Positions 24,901 to 31,529 of a DNA stretch of 64,000 bases are shown here, piece after piece. The notes under the pieces are model-generated. The model made no database searches. It was not told where the DNA came from and saw only the letters and a list, made by a program, of their open reading frames with translations. The stretch is from the NCBI GenBank assembly GCA_020152595.1, contig JAIGNY010003274.1, positions 334,501 to 398,500 of the forward strand. Direction: 5' to 3'. The position numbers were made by a program, and so were the translations under genes. Position 1 is the first letter of the stretch; each line of letters starts with the position of its first letter. Source of the DNA: Chiridota heheva. Taxonomy: Eukaryota; Echinodermata; Holothuroidea; Apodida; Chiridotidae.

Positions 24901-25851
24901 ACGATCAGCTGTAATGCAGACCTGCCGTGTGCCGAGATCTGTTCAGGAGCAATATGGGTAAGAAGCTAAAACACGTACGTGTGTCTTACAAGAATTTCAT
25001 TTTCTGTCTAATGTCCTTTATTTGGTTTTAAATACCAAATACACCAAATTAATGATAGACCCACTTGATGATAGACCCACTTGATGATAGACCCAACTGA
25101 TGATAAATGCATTTGGTGGTAGACCCAATTGATGATTGATCCAGCTGATGATAGTCCCAGTTAATTATAACCCAATTTATAATTACCTTATTGATAGTAG
25201 ACCTATTGATAACACCTAGTTGATTAAAGACCCAGTTTATGTTTTACCAAATTGATGATACACTCAGTTGAAATAGCCCTAGTCGATTAAAGACCCAGTT
25301 GATGTTTTCACTAATTAATAGATAATAGATCCAGTTAATTGAAGACCCAGTTGATTATAGCACCAGTTGAATAAATACCCAGTTGATGTTTCACCCATAA
25401 TAGACAATTGATTATAGTCCCAGTATATTAAAGACCCAGTTGATGTTTCACCCTAATTGATAATAGACAATTGATTATAGTCTCAGTTAATTATAAACCC
25501 AGTTGATTTGTCACCAAATTGAATAATAGACAATTGATAATGGCCCCATTTGGTTAAAGACCAAGTTTATGTTTCACTGAATTGATAAAAGACCATTGAT
25601 AATATCCCTAGTTGATTAAAGTCCCAGTTGATGTTTCTTCCACTTGATTAAAGACCCAGTTGATGTTTCACCCAGTTGGTAATAGACAATAATAATAACC
25701 CCAGTTGATTAAAGCCCCAGTTGATGTTTCACCCATTTGATTTACACCCACATTCTCTTTTGTTTCAGATGTTCATAACGTGGAATTTATCCTGACGGGG
25801 GTACTCAGACAGCAGCTGGATTTCCGATCATATCCTTTATCATCAGTATAG
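901..25851 (+). CDS. PAXIP1: PAXIP1/PTIP orthologue, ten 3' exons (BRCT3 to stop)
   Basis: PAXIP1 (PTIP) is a nuclear multi-BRCT scaffold that reads phosphorylated proteins at DNA breaks and is part of the MLL3/MLL4 H3K4 methyltransferase complex. Exons are 901-996, 2363-2503, 6993-7299, 12316-12359, 18956-19026, 21117-21237, 21553-21721, 23449-23549, 24748-24957 and 25769-25851. They encode BRCT3 ([16 protein letters not shown]), BRCT4 ([32 protein letters not shown]), a short Lys-rich linker, BRCT5 ([19 protein letters not shown]) and BRCT6, ending in [13 protein letters not shown] as in vertebrate PTIP. All introns are GT-AG and every junction keeps phase, except that the last two exons together are one base short. 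BRCT1-2 and the Gln-rich middle lie to the left. Identity comes from recalled family sequence; the exon order and motifs make it firm. Confidence 0.93.
1000..1578. mobile_element. MITE family A, near-full copy
   Basis: A non-coding element with very long terminal inverted repeats. The left end reads GGGTTAGTCAGGGTC, then AAAGAGGACCTTAAAAG and GGAGATATTCAAG. The right end carries the inverse of these and finishes GACCCCTAAACTAATCC. The same arms recur more than ten times in the window. The roughly 110-bp arms and lack of any ORF suggest a non-autonomous DNA transposon. I could not fix a target-site duplication. Confidence 0.75.
1922..2287. mobile_element. MITE family A, right two thirds of a copy
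   Basis: It starts in the middle of the element (GATACCATAGCCTCAG...) and runs through the shared central segment to the right arm, ending GACCACTGTACTCATCC. The left arm is missing. Confidence 0.7.
2363..2503 (+). CDS. PAXIP1: PAXIP1 exon: C-terminal half of BRCT3
   Basis: 47 codons, phase 0 at both ends, acceptor CCCCAACAG, donor GTAAGT. It encodes [15 protein letters not shown], holding the BRCT signature Trp, then the PTIP-type linker [12 protein letters not shown] and PLCKEF leading into BRCT4. Confidence 0.93.
2522..5545. mobile_element. MITE family A copy split by a 45-bp satellite
   Basis: The left arm starts GGGTTAGTTCAGTGGTCA and the element runs to CATTAACATTTGTTAAGAATGTGAGG. There a 45-bp repeat array begins without a break. 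Beyond the array the element resumes (TTTCTTCAGGTGGTGAATTA near 5238), and the right arm ends GACCACTGAACTAATCC near 5542. The array therefore appears to have grown inside the element. Confidence 0.7.
2769..5103. repeat. 45-bp minisatellite, about 52 copies
   Basis: Units contain GTGAGGTCCATAGCACAGCT followed by CTGCGGGTCAGTGCAGCTCC. The central copies are nearly identical and the right end (after about 4520) is more diverged. Several units are truncated to about 17-30 bp (for example near 2830, 3230, 3755 and 3955). The period is divisible by three and lacks stops in several frames, so long ORFs appear on both strands; these are not genes. Confidence 0.95.
5660..5730 (+). pseudogene. Decayed copy of the PAXIP1 BRCT4 exon start
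   Basis: The sequence around GGTTGTTGCTGTGACTGGC matches the intron end and first codons of the true exon at 6993 (GGTTGTCGCGGTGACTGGC), including the upstream ACCAA...TTTCATC tract. The acceptor AG is changed (CTGGG instead of CCAGG) and similarity fades after about 45 coding bases. Confidence 0.75.
5845..5900 (+). pseudogene. Second, shorter relic of the BRCT4 exon start
   Basis: TCTCATCTCATCCAG followed closely by AAGGCCCAGAG resembles the acceptor region and the EGPER codons of the true exon, with the stretch between deleted. The match is short, so it is less certain than the copy at 5660. Confidence 0.45.
5905..6990. other. PAXIP1 intron, no clear feature
   Basis: AT-rich sequence with poly-T runs and an (AT)n stretch near 6228. 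Apart from a possible tRNA-like relic near 6270 I recognise nothing. Confidence 0.6.
6270..6350 (-). repeat. Possible tRNA-derived SINE relic
   Basis: On the - strand the sequence reads GTGGTGTAGTGGCATGCATG, resembling a tRNA A box and D arm, followed about 30 bp later by a weak B-box-like stretch. Too degraded for a firm call. Confidence 0.35.
6993..7299 (+). CDS. PAXIP1: PAXIP1 exon: BRCT4
   Basis: 102 codons plus one base (ends phase 1), acceptor TTTCATCCAG, donor GTAAGT. It encodes [20 protein letters not shown], then [19 protein letters not shown], then [20 protein letters not shown] and [14 protein letters not shown]. The TGYFSR-NTLLIC block and the W-R-I-P-V-V-N segment are characteristic of the fourth PTIP BRCT. 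A partial decayed duplicate lies upstream at 5660. Confidence 0.95.
7300..7840. other. PAXIP1 intron, unannotated
   Basis: Open stretches follow the donor but show no protein family resemblance and have no splice logic. The text between 7450 and 7770 has an imperfect internal repeat (AAAATTG...GGAC...AAAGTTATGGC, then again with TGGACTT...GAGTTATGGC). Confidence 0.5.
7846..10780 (+). mobile_element. Non-LTR retrotransposon (RT C-terminus and RNase H), 5'-truncated, degraded
   Basis: Same family as the copies at 45332-48799. It begins at [17 protein letters not shown] and continues through the RT thumb-like region and an RNase H region ([36 protein letters not shown]) with frameshifts and stops. 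It is split by another transposon at 8686-9919, then continues through FSDSK-like text and a degraded [15 protein letters not shown] to the 3' end (CCGTGGTGCTGTTAAG...CCTCAAC). RNase H after RT points to an I-superfamily element. Confidence 0.85.
8686..9919. mobile_element. DNA transposon-like insertion inside the retrotransposon
   Basis: About 1.23 kb separates LAFN from the continuing YIEY codons of the retrotransposon. The ends are inverted: AGGCTTGG...GTTACTCGCCAG on the left and CGAGTGATTTTTTCAAGCCAGCCT on the right. AACTA stands immediately on both sides (8681-8685 and 9920-9924), a candidate 5-bp target-site duplication. No transposase ORF is visible, so it is probably non-autonomous. 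Superfamily unknown. Confidence 0.65.
10790..12315. other. PAXIP1 intron, no clear feature
   Basis: AT-rich sequence without convincing ORFs. It contains scattered TACGCCA-type words (near 10920, 11740 and 11775) that hint at another degraded element, but I cannot delimit one. Confidence 0.45.
12316..12359 (+). CDS. PAXIP1: PAXIP1 micro-exon: BRCT4-5 linker
   Basis: 44 bp between TCTTAACAG and GTAAGT. With the one base carried from the previous exon it reads [15 protein letters not shown], matching the PTIP segment LM-x-PW-x-x-PLK after BRCT4. It ends in phase 0. Another frame reads an attractive acidic peptide ([11 protein letters not shown]), but the splice phase does not permit it. Confidence 0.82.
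12470..13400. mobile_element. MITE family B copy with a nested hAT-like insertion
   Basis: The left end GGAATGTTCCCATGAATTTTC matches other family-B ends (29763, 40826). After the nested insertion, long inverted arms run from about 12960 to 13090 (AAAGTGACCTCACAGTGTAC, GTGATGTCATAAAGGC) and back from 13263 to 13390 (GCCTTTATGACATCAC, GTGAGGTCACTTTG). The element has a hairpin layout and no coding capacity. Confidence 0.65.
12500..12938. mobile_element. hAT-like non-autonomous element
   Basis: The left end CAAGGGTTCTTAATTAATTT and the inverse of the right end (CAGCGTTTATTAGTA) are related, as in hAT elements that start CAGGGGTTCTTAA. Flanks ATCTATGG and ATCTATATGG look like a slightly diverged 8-bp duplication, the hAT size. 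It interrupts the family-B MITE. Confidence 0.55.
13400..13955. other. PAXIP1 intron with a dispersed-repeat fragment
   Basis: Near 13660-13740 the words GGGCCAAAGTCCTTTG and GCATTAAAATATGCA resemble segments near 21780, 22200 and 55030, suggesting one more dispersed family. Nothing else is recognised. Confidence 0.4.
13956..14828. repeat. 35-bp minisatellite, about 25 copies
   Basis: The unit holds GATATTGTGGGCAGAAG and ACACAGACAGATATACCT. It is mostly homogeneous with single substitutions and two copies with small deletions (near 14657 and 14760). A 35-bp unit shifts frame at each step, so the long - strand ORFs across it cycle through three translations and are not genes. Confidence 0.95.
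15008..15152. repeat. 18-bp tandem repeat, 8 copies
   Basis: The unit CAGTCACACCCTGCAGCA repeats; the last three copies share an ACC to CCC change. Each unit holds a PstI-type CTGCAG palindrome. Confidence 0.9.
15535..15795. mobile_element. Short inverted-repeat element (MITE-like)
   Basis: The left end has TTAAGCGCCCTTGCTTTAAT and AAGCGCAC; the right end has GGGCGCTTATTGGGCGC and TTTTATTA, the inverse. About 260 bp, no ORF. Boundaries are approximate. Confidence 0.5.
15955..16250. mobile_element. hAT-like MITE
   Basis: It starts CAAGGTTCCCAC and ends GTGGGAACCCTG, an inverted pair typical of small hAT elements. TGCTTG stands on both sides (15949-15954 and 16251-16256). A related segment at 18860-18915 has the same flanks with no insertion, giving an empty-site comparison. 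Confidence 0.72.
16390..16605. repeat. 21-bp tandem repeat, about 10 copies
   Basis: The unit is close to TTGTCCGTCCGACCACGTCC with copy-to-copy changes. Apparent peptides on both strands are products of the 21-bp period. Confidence 0.9.
16610..17200. other. PAXIP1 intron, no gene
   Basis: Unremarkable apart from a degenerate GGATGGTAGGTTAATG repeat from about 17040 to 17200. Confidence 0.5.
17203..17895. mobile_element. MITE family A with tandem left arms
   Basis: Three successive left arms begin at about 17205, 17343 and 17493 (each with AAAGAGGACTTCA and most with the CTTATTCCGTTA word). They are followed by the central segment and one right arm, which leads straight into the 32-bp array. 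Confidence 0.7.
17886..18775. repeat. 32-bp satellite derived from a MITE end, about 28 copies
   Basis: The unit is TTGCTTGACCACTGAACTAA plus TATAAGATTAGT. The first part is exactly the right terminus of MITE family A, and the last unit returns to the canonical end (CTGAACTAATCCTTTAA). Confidence 0.92.
18790..18955. repeat. Segment duplicated from near 15870-16270
   Basis: GGCCATCCAATGAACCCCTAGATCTGTGCTTG here corresponds to the flanks of the hAT-like element at 15955, with no insertion. It ends at the pyrimidine tract of the next PAXIP1 exon. Confidence 0.6.
18956..19026 (+). CDS. PAXIP1: PAXIP1 exon: basic linker before BRCT5
   Basis: 71 bp, enters phase 0 and leaves phase 2, donor GTAAGC. 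It encodes [18 protein letters not shown] and HSKKAK, a Lys/Arg-rich linker possibly serving as a nuclear localisation signal, in the place of the SSKRAR-type linker of vertebrate PTIP. Support comes from phase and position more than from sequence identity. Confidence 0.75.
19040..19575. repeat. Degenerate TGATTGAT tract
   Basis: Tetranucleotide-like (TTGA/TGAT)n sequence with interruptions throughout the start of this intron. Its complement dominates 20340-20590. Confidence 0.85.
19600..20035. other. PAXIP1 intron with duplicated fragments
   Basis: Near 19590-19640, GGTCATTCAAAGAAAGCAAAGTA repeats the end of the exon at 18956-19026, so this looks like a further exon-end relic. GGTCAGT/GTCAGTTAGT words follow. 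Confidence 0.5.
20040..20290 (+). repeat. Dispersed repeat, inverted partner at 40560-40790
   Basis: Contains CCCCTACCCCAGGAGTAGGG and CATTGAGCCTCCTTTTGAATG. The complementary text occurs at 40560-40790 in a GEN1 intron. A two-copy family, nature unknown. Confidence 0.65.
20340..20590. repeat. Degenerate ATCAATCA tract
   Basis: (CAAT/ATCA)n-like sequence, the complement of the tract at 19040-19575 in the same intron. Confidence 0.85.
20616..20665 (+). pseudogene. Decayed copy 1 of the PAXIP1 [10 protein letters not shown] exon
   Basis: Preceded by TTTTGTTTTGTAAATTACAG, like the true exon. GAAGTCCCATCTCACTGATG then parallels GAAGCCCCACCCCATCGATG, with one codon lost and further divergence after GGACATG. 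Confidence 0.75.
20857..20930 (+). pseudogene. Decayed copy 2 of the PAXIP1 [10 protein letters not shown] exon
   Basis: After TTTGTGAATAACAG the text AAAGTCCCATTCCATCGATA...GAAGTATGGGACATGCCCCC follows the true exon closely. It diverges after the GCCAAT codons and lacks the GT donor. Confidence 0.8.
20982..21055 (+). pseudogene. Decayed copy 3 of the PAXIP1 [10 protein letters not shown] exon
   Basis: After TTTGTGAATAACAG, GAAGTCCTTTCTCAACGATA...GAAGTATAGGACATGCCCCC. The Trp codon has become TAG, so inclusion would end the protein. Confidence 0.8.
21117..21237 (+). CDS. PAXIP1: PAXIP1 exon: entry into BRCT5
   Basis: 121 bp, enters phase 2 and leaves phase 0, acceptor GAATTACAG, donor GTTAGT. 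It encodes [20 protein letters not shown] and [19 protein letters not shown], the first strand of BRCT5 (FVLFTGF in vertebrates). Of four tandem versions of this exon (the others at 20616, 20857 and 20982) only this one keeps frame, full length and donor. Confidence 0.9.
21323..21387 (+). pseudogene. Partial copy 1 of the PAXIP1 BRCT5 exon
   Basis: With a good pyrimidine tract and AG, it reads [20 protein letters not shown] in one frame, then a GT. It parallels [15 protein letters not shown] of the true exon at 21553 but would need a different entry phase and lacks the second half of the domain. Confidence 0.8.
21444..21498 (+). pseudogene. Partial copy 2 of the PAXIP1 BRCT5 exon
   Basis: After TTGAACAG it encodes [18 protein letters not shown], then GTTGCATTTCCAAC, the same downstream intron text as copy 1. 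It is open and enters in the correct phase, but it ends after 18 codons plus one base and shifts frame if joined to the next exon. Confidence 0.82.
21553..21721 (+). CDS. PAXIP1: PAXIP1 exon: BRCT5 core
   Basis: 169 bp, enters phase 0 and leaves phase 1, donor GTATGT. It encodes [20 protein letters not shown], then [20 protein letters not shown] and [11 protein letters not shown]. Gly-Gly, CTHLV, RTVKFL and the W-IEE helix match BRCT5 of PTIP, which in the tandem BRCT5-6 module carries the phosphopeptide pocket. Confidence 0.94.
21725..22440. repeat. Internally duplicated dispersed repeat
   Basis: Two tandem versions (from about 21775 and 22195) share GGCCCGACTTT, GTGCATTAAATGC, ACACGATGCCAAA/ACACAATGCCAAA and CATTATCAGGATGTA words. 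Related text lies near 13680 and 55020. No coding potential. Confidence 0.6.
22497..23265. repeat. 16-bp minisatellite, about 47 copies
   Basis: The unit AAATAGGTCCGGAAAC shades into AAATGGGTCGGGAAAC and later AAATGGGTCCGGAAGC, so sub-blocks of variants are visible along the array. The long ORFs on both strands are artefacts of a stop-free unit. Confidence 0.95.
23449..23549 (+). CDS. PAXIP1: PAXIP1 exon: BRCT5-6 connector
   Basis: 101 bp, enters phase 1 and leaves phase 0, acceptor TTTTTTTCAG, donor GTAAGT. Joined to the previous exon it reads [20 protein letters not shown] and [14 protein letters not shown], matching the YILRDAEAE-LFSFSLEESL segment of PTIP. A longer open frame across the acceptor is spurious. 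Confidence 0.93.
23637..24292. repeat. 22-bp minisatellite, about 29 copies
   Basis: The unit is ATAAATGGTCACAGTAGCACTT, split here as ATAAATGGTCACAG and (T/C)AGCACTT. Two alternating variants (AGTAGC and AGCAGC) and a few length variants occur. Confidence 0.93.
24748..24957 (+). CDS. PAXIP1: PAXIP1 exon: BRCT6, with a frame break
   Basis: 210 bp after TTTCCACAG, donor GTAAGA. It encodes [20 protein letters not shown], then [17 protein letters not shown] and [11 protein letters not shown]. From about 24926 the homologous reading continues one frame over as [10 protein letters not shown], which joins correctly (phase 1) to DVHNVEF in the last exon. In the printed frame the exon ends [10 protein letters not shown], cannot join in phase, and loses the conserved C-R-x-x-F segment. 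One missing base in the CC at about 24925-24926 explains this. Confidence 0.9.
25045..25745. repeat. Degenerate short-period repeat tract
   Basis: Variants of GATGATAGACCCA and GTTGATTAAAGACCCAGTTGATGTTTCACCC alternate with irregular period. Related words occur near 27640-27950 and 29040-29480. Confidence 0.75.
25769..25851 (+). CDS. PAXIP1: PAXIP1 last coding exon
   Basis: 83 bp after CTTTTGTTTCAG. Entered in phase 1 it reads [20 protein letters not shown] and SYPLSSV, then TAG at 25849-25851. This is the conserved C-terminal strand and helix of BRCT6, ending within a few residues of the vertebrate stop. Confidence 0.93.
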
Positions 25852-26880
25852 ATCTCTAAAACCTAGCTTTTGTAGCCTAATACAGTAACCAATATGATGG
25901 AAGCCAAAATGTACAATGCAGGCTCAAAGTGTGTGCTTATAGACCTCGGAAACAAAAGCCTGAAATGCAGTGTTCACACTAGAGTTCAAAATTTAGAGAA
26001 GGGGAGAGGGGTGGGGGATTTTCCCTTGTGTATTTTTTTTTTTGGGAGGGGGTTGATAAATGGCTGGAAAATGGCCCTAATTTTTTTTTTTTTTCCCCCT
26101 CCCCTCCTTTTTGAATTATTTTTGAGTGGGGATTTGATAATATATGTGGGACTCCTGCACCTTAATGTGAACATGCTGAAGGGTATGCTACAATGTTACA
26201 AAATCAGGGATGCATGCGCCTTTTCGGTGTATTCCTTGATTTTCAGTGATTTGTTCTCTTCAGGGATTTCTTATTTGCCATTTTTGTGGTTTTCTTTTCG
26301 AAAAACTCCTGTTTTTAAGAAGGGAAACCAGTGCTACATAGAGTGTGACCACATGGTTTGGCCTTGTAGCTTACCTATACATAACCACGATCAAAGTCAG
26401 TATTTCCATGCCCATGTTTCACGTTCAGTGAATTTTTTTGTTAGCCTGCAGGCTCATCCCTGCATGTTATCCTGCGGGCTCATCCCTGCAGCATATATGG
26501 AGGACATTTTCAGAAATGTGACCTCACTGAAAATTATTGCAAAAAATGAAAATGGAAAATTTGTACTATTAGAAACAAATTGACAAACTTTTTCACAAAA
26601 ATTCACCAGCTTAACCCCAAAATTTGACAGAATACATACATTGCGAACTTAAAATGCTTTAGCTTTTACCCCACAAGTGCCGACTGTTTTTACATTTTGA
26701 TGGGAGATAATATTTCCAACCCAGATAGAGGATATTCTTTTCTTGAACCATTAACACAAAGCCACAACTGCTCCAGTGCCAGGCCATGCACAAAGCCATA
26801 GTGTTATGGGAATAGACCACCTATCAGCTTAGTATAAAAGTGCACTCAAGCAAAGTGAGGATAATAAACAACAGATTATG
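25852..26880 (+). other. Probable PAXIP1 3' untranslated region
   Basis: An open frame of about 229 codons (25894-26583) lies here, but it is Phe/Leu-rich through T-rich runs and shows no family resemblance. AATAAA at 26863-26868 is a possible polyadenylation signal. The UTR extent is inferred. Confidence 0.4.
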
Positions 26881-27129
26881 CTGAATGAGGCTTATTTTGT
26901 TCAGTGGTGTTCAATTAAAATTGTGGTTTCATGAAAAGGGGTTGCGAGACTAGTTTTTAATAGCTTTGAAAGTTCATCATGTCCGCCGATCAGCGTGTCC
27001 CCTCTTGGCTGCTTATTCACCCCTATATGATTTCACTTTGGTCCCAAGATTATTTTCTATATTTGGTTAACAAATTATTGTTTCCTTAACATTTATTTTA
27101 CATTTAAATATGACCCTATTTGACCTGCA

Positions 27130-29540
27130 GAAAGTGTTGTCCGTCTACTACTGATGAGAGTCGATAGATGTCAGAATGAAAAAGGCATCGGTAAGCCTGA
27201 TGTCACATGGTGCAGCCACAATATCAGCAAAGAACTTACTCATTGGGTATATGTGTGTGTGTGATGTCAAGCACACCTGGAAAGCGCCCTCGTGGAAGAA
27301 ATAGTGGTTTCAGGAATTGATGATAGAGTTTGGTTTTATACCCAATGTATATTTGACTGAATTTGGGGCAGCTTTGTAAAGTGACGTACGTCCATCAACT
27401 ATGGCAGGGGGATAGAGGAATGTTGGTAGATGTCTTGCAGAATGATGAAGGCATCGCTAATTCTGATTGGGTGGTTGATGTCATGTGGTGCAACTTACAA
27501 TGCCGGCAAAGAACATGGATTAATTCAACGACTGTTGAGTATGTCTATGTGATGGCATACACACATTAAAAGTGCCCTCATAGATTTACTCATGATGATT
27601 TACTTGTACAGGGTATGTGTATGGTTTGCCAAACACCAATTGATAATAAACCAATGGATTTTAGACCAAATTACTAACTTACTCAATTTGGGACAGCAAT
27701 TTATGTAGGAGCTCTGAAAATTTGGAAAACTAATAGATCAATTTTTGACTGATTTTGATGGCAATTGAGTATATATATGTGATGGCATACACACTTTAAA
27801 AGAACCCTCATGTAGATGTACTCATAATGATTTACTCATACAGAGTATGTGTATGGTATACCAAACACCAATTGATTTTAGACAATTGATTTTAAACCCA
27901 ATTGATGATAATCCCAGTTGATGATAATCCCAATTGATAAGTGACTCAATTTGGGACAGCCCCAAGCTTTGTTAAGTTTCATTCATCCACCAACCACCGC
28001 AGGGAGAAGGGAGTGTAGGTAGATGTCTGAGTCTGAATAGGTTAAGTCGGCAAAAATTCTTCTAGAGGACATGAACGCACACCGAGCGTAGCAAAAGTTT
28101 GAGAAAAACAATTAACAAGCTTAGCAAGTTTAGCTCTGAAACAGTTTAGACTTGGTGCATGTACAATGTCCAATGGTAAAGCATTACAATCTTTTAGTGT
28201 TTGAGGAAAGAAGGAGTATTTATAAACATTATTTTTATCATAAGGAACGTGGAAATTCAGATCATGGTTATTTCTTGCATTAATTCCTGCGTTTGGGATC
28301 AGGTTATCATTATCAATGGCGACAAGACTGTTATTGGTTTTATATAGCATTTTTAGACGGGTGTTCCTTCTTCTTGTTATTAGCAGGGGCCAATCTATCT
28401 AATTGATGAAGCATGCTCTGCTAGTGACACTGGATTTATAAGAGTAGTCTGCCATACAGAACCTGGCTGCTCTCCGTTGAATTGATTCAAGCTTGTCTAC
28501 ATCGCACTGGTGATGGGGGTCCCAGACTGCTGATGCGTACTCAAGTACTGGCCTAACTAGAGCTTTATATGCAGTGGTTTTAACGCCAGTGGGACAGTTT
28601 GAGAGGTTACGTCTTAATAGGCCAAGTACAAAGTTTGCTTTGTTGGTGATGTTGTGTATATGTTTATCCCATCTGAGTTTATTATCAATTTCAACACCTA
28701 GGTACGGGTGGGAGTTGACATGTTTTAGCAGCTGGTTGCACAAGGTATAAACTGGTGATTTATAGCATGTCATTTCAGAATGAAGAAGGCATTGCTACCC
28801 CTGATTGGCTCTCCGATGTCACATGGTGTAGATTACAATGTCGACTACCTGACTCAAGATTATGTTAATAAAATATCAACATCGTGACAGCAGGTCATGC
28901 AACAGAATTTATGTAGGGAGCCCTGAAAATTTAGAAAAATAATAGGATCAATTTTTGACCAATTTTGATGGCAATTTTTGATGGTTTAAATAAATTGTAG
29001 AGGAGTTTGTAGCATCGATCGACTTTGAAATGCAATAAGCAATTGATGAAGGACCCAATTGATGATGGACCCAATTGATGATGGACCCAATTGATGATGG
29101 ACCCAATTAAACTTGGATTTACTTAAATACTTGAAAGTATAATTTATGTGATGGCATGCATACATTAAAAGCACCCTCATAGGTTTACTCATAATGATTT
29201 ACTCGTACAGGGTATGTGTATGGTTTGCCAAACACCATTTGATGATTACCCAATTGATTTTAGACCGATTGATTTTGATAACTTACTCAATTTGGGACAG
29301 CAATTTATGTGGGGAGCTCTGAAAATTTAGAAAACTAATAGATCAATTTTGACTAATTTTGATGGCAACTTTGATGGTTTAAATAGATTCTAGAGGAGTT
29401 TGATGCATCGATCGACTTTGAAATGCAATAACCAATTGATGATGGGCCCAATTGATAATGGACCCAATTGATGATAGACCCAATTGACAAATTTTCTAGA
29501 CTGGTACTGCATGGGATATAGTATTCAATGAATTCAAGCA
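27130..29540. repeat. Complex tandem repeat, several diverged units
   Basis: Segments near 27140, 27390, 27970 and 28780 share AGATGTC...GAATGA...AAGGCAT(C/T)G and GATGTCA(C/T)(A/G)TGGTG words. Segments near 27600, 27830 and 29200 share ACTC(A/G)TACAG(G/A)GTATGTGTATGG. One unit is interrupted by a retrotransposon fragment at 28030-28778. Unit length is irregular and the origin unknown. Confidence 0.6.
28030..28778 (-). mobile_element. Non-LTR retrotransposon 3' fragment (RT C-terminus)
   Basis: Two consecutive - strand pieces read YLGVEIDNKLRWDKHIHNIT, TTAYKALVRPVLEYASAVWD, KLESIQRRAARF and then FFPQTLKDCNALPLDIVHAP. This order is the standard end of LINE-type reverse transcriptases of the CR1/Jockey-like groups. 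The frame breaks near 28400. No RNase H follows, so it is a different family from the elements at 7846 and 45332. Confidence 0.85.
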
Positions 29541-29653
29541 AGTGTTTGATTATCCATGCAGGGATTGATTGATTGATTGTTTTGTTTGATTGATTCTTTT
29601 TGACTCATTGCTGGCAGAAATAATGGGTATGATTTGATTTTACAACATTAGGT

Positions 29654-30815
29654 GAAGGATTATTTCAGGGGTCAAACAAGTCCATCTTATATAAAAGAGG
29701 ACTTCAGTAATAACAAAATGGTGTAGAAATTCATTCAAAAATCTTATTCCGTTTAAGGAATATTCCCATATTTTTCCGTAAACTTTCATAAGAGAACATT
29801 TTTAGAAACAATTTTAGTACAAAAATCATCTTGATATTTTATTCCTACCTGGAGATATTCAGATTTTAGATTCATAAAAAATGTTAATAAACAAATAGGT
29901 AAAGGCTCAGTATGACATCACAGCAGCACATTCTCCCTCAAATTGTATGTATTTGATTAAAATATATCATCCTTTTTTATCAGTAAAACCTGCTAGGAAA
30001 ATAAATTGATGAAAGTTATGTATTTATATACATTGCCAAATATATCCTACTTCAATAACTTTTGGAAAATTGTTTCTAATCATACAGAAACAATCAATTA
30101 ACATTCAAAGAAATACATAAACATTTGGAAAAGCCTCTATGACATCATGAAACAAAAATTCATGATTCTGTACAAAAACTTTAAACTGCAATTGGAAAAT
30201 CTTTAACAATCCATATTTCCTGAACGGAATATGATATCAACCTGATTTTGTTCCAAATTGGCTCTAAAAGTTTGGTCTTTCGAATGAAGTTTTACAACAA
30301 CAACACAAAAAAACATGGGAATATTCTTTAAGGAGATTTTTAGTTTAAAGTTTGATATCATTTGTGTAAAAACGACCTGACATCAAGACTAATTGTGACA
30401 TCACAGCCTCAGATTCCTTCAAGTCTGTATGCATTCTATCATATTGTTTCCTGCGATTTTGTGGCTTAAAAACTATTTGATGTCAGGAAAGTAGTAAAAC
30501 AGAATCTTGTGAGGGTAATTCTCATCTACTACCTGAAGGGAAAATAATTTAAATAGTAAAAAAAGAAAGTTTTATATATATATATATATTTTTTTAAATA
30601 CATTAACATTTGTTAGGAAAGTGAGGATGAGGGCACTGCAACCTCCCATAGTAGAATACACCAGGCATTTTTACACTCATAATTTCATTAAACTTGAATT
30701 TCTCCTGAATGGAATAAGATATGAAGTAGTTTCTTCACCATTTTGTTTATATTAAAGTCCTCTTTTACGTAAGATGAACTTGTTTGAACCCTGACCTAAT
30801 CCTTTCAATGGAGAT
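29654..30815. mobile_element. MITE family A copy with a nested MITE family B
   Basis: The left arm runs from 29654 (GGATTATTTCAGGGGTCAAAC) to about 29762. The element resumes at about 30326 (AAGGAGATTTTTAGTTTAAAG) and ends with the right arm near 30810. The 560 bp between are a family-B element. Confidence 0.7.
29763..30325. mobile_element. MITE family B, nested
   Basis: The left end ATATTCCCATATTTTTCCGT is mirrored at the right by AAAAAAACATGGGAATATTC. Internal inverted words flank it (TTGATATTTTATTCC against GGAATATGATATCAA). It sits inside family A, so it arrived later. Confidence 0.68.
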
Positions 30816-30894
30816 TATTTTGATTATTGGTTTAAGTAATTCAAAATGTTTAGTTTGATGCAAACGTTACCTGCAAGTTGGCCACTATTAATGT

Positions 30895-31240
30895 ACAATA
30901 TTATTTATTCACAAATAATGAATTCACAAATTAATCAATTCACAAATTAGTAATGAATTTACAAATTATTAATTCATCAATTTTTAAGTAATTCACTAAT
31001 TGTTAGTAATTCATGAATTATTATTTTGCAAATTATTAATTTACGAATTATTAATTGATTCACAAATTATTAATTGATTCACAAATTATTAATTGATTCA
31101 CGCAATTATTAATTAATTATTAATTAATTCATGAATTATTAATTGATTATTAATTCATTCATGAATTATTAATTGATTCACGAATTATTAATTAATTTAT
31201 GAATTATTAATTGATTCACAAATTATTAATGGGAAAGAGC
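30895..31240. repeat. AT-rich repeat (AATTATTAATTGATTCAC)n
   Basis: Irregular tandem units of about 18-20 bp built from ATTATTAATTGATTCACAA, with AATTCATGAATT palindromes. Strongly AT-rich. Confidence 0.85.
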
Positions 31241-31244
31241 TTTC

Positions 31245-31529
31245 AATCAACCATACCCTCTTAACCTTAAAATATGCATGAATTAGCAGAAAACTGCCCC
31301 AAATTTGGTACAGTTTAGTTAATTTGTTTGAGATTTTCATTCTGATTATTTTCATTCAGTTGACATTTTTTCTTATGAATTAATGTAATTGATTTGTAAA
31401 TAACTAAATTTTTATGTTTGTATTAAACCTTATTCATTGTGACTCATTGTTATTTATCAATTAAACTACTATGTGTAAAATTGTTTTGTGATGTTTGTTG
31501 TACATGTATAACTTTGCAATAGGTGTATA
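31245..31529. other. Intergenic spacer, no gene seen
   Basis: AT-rich spacer between the AT repeat and the tRNA-like sequence. Confidence 0.5.

Noticed and set aside
25894-26583. 229-codon ORF after the PAXIP1 stop
   Set aside because: Begins 43 bp beyond the stop, composition dominated by T-rich runs, no recognisable domain; treated as 3' UTR.
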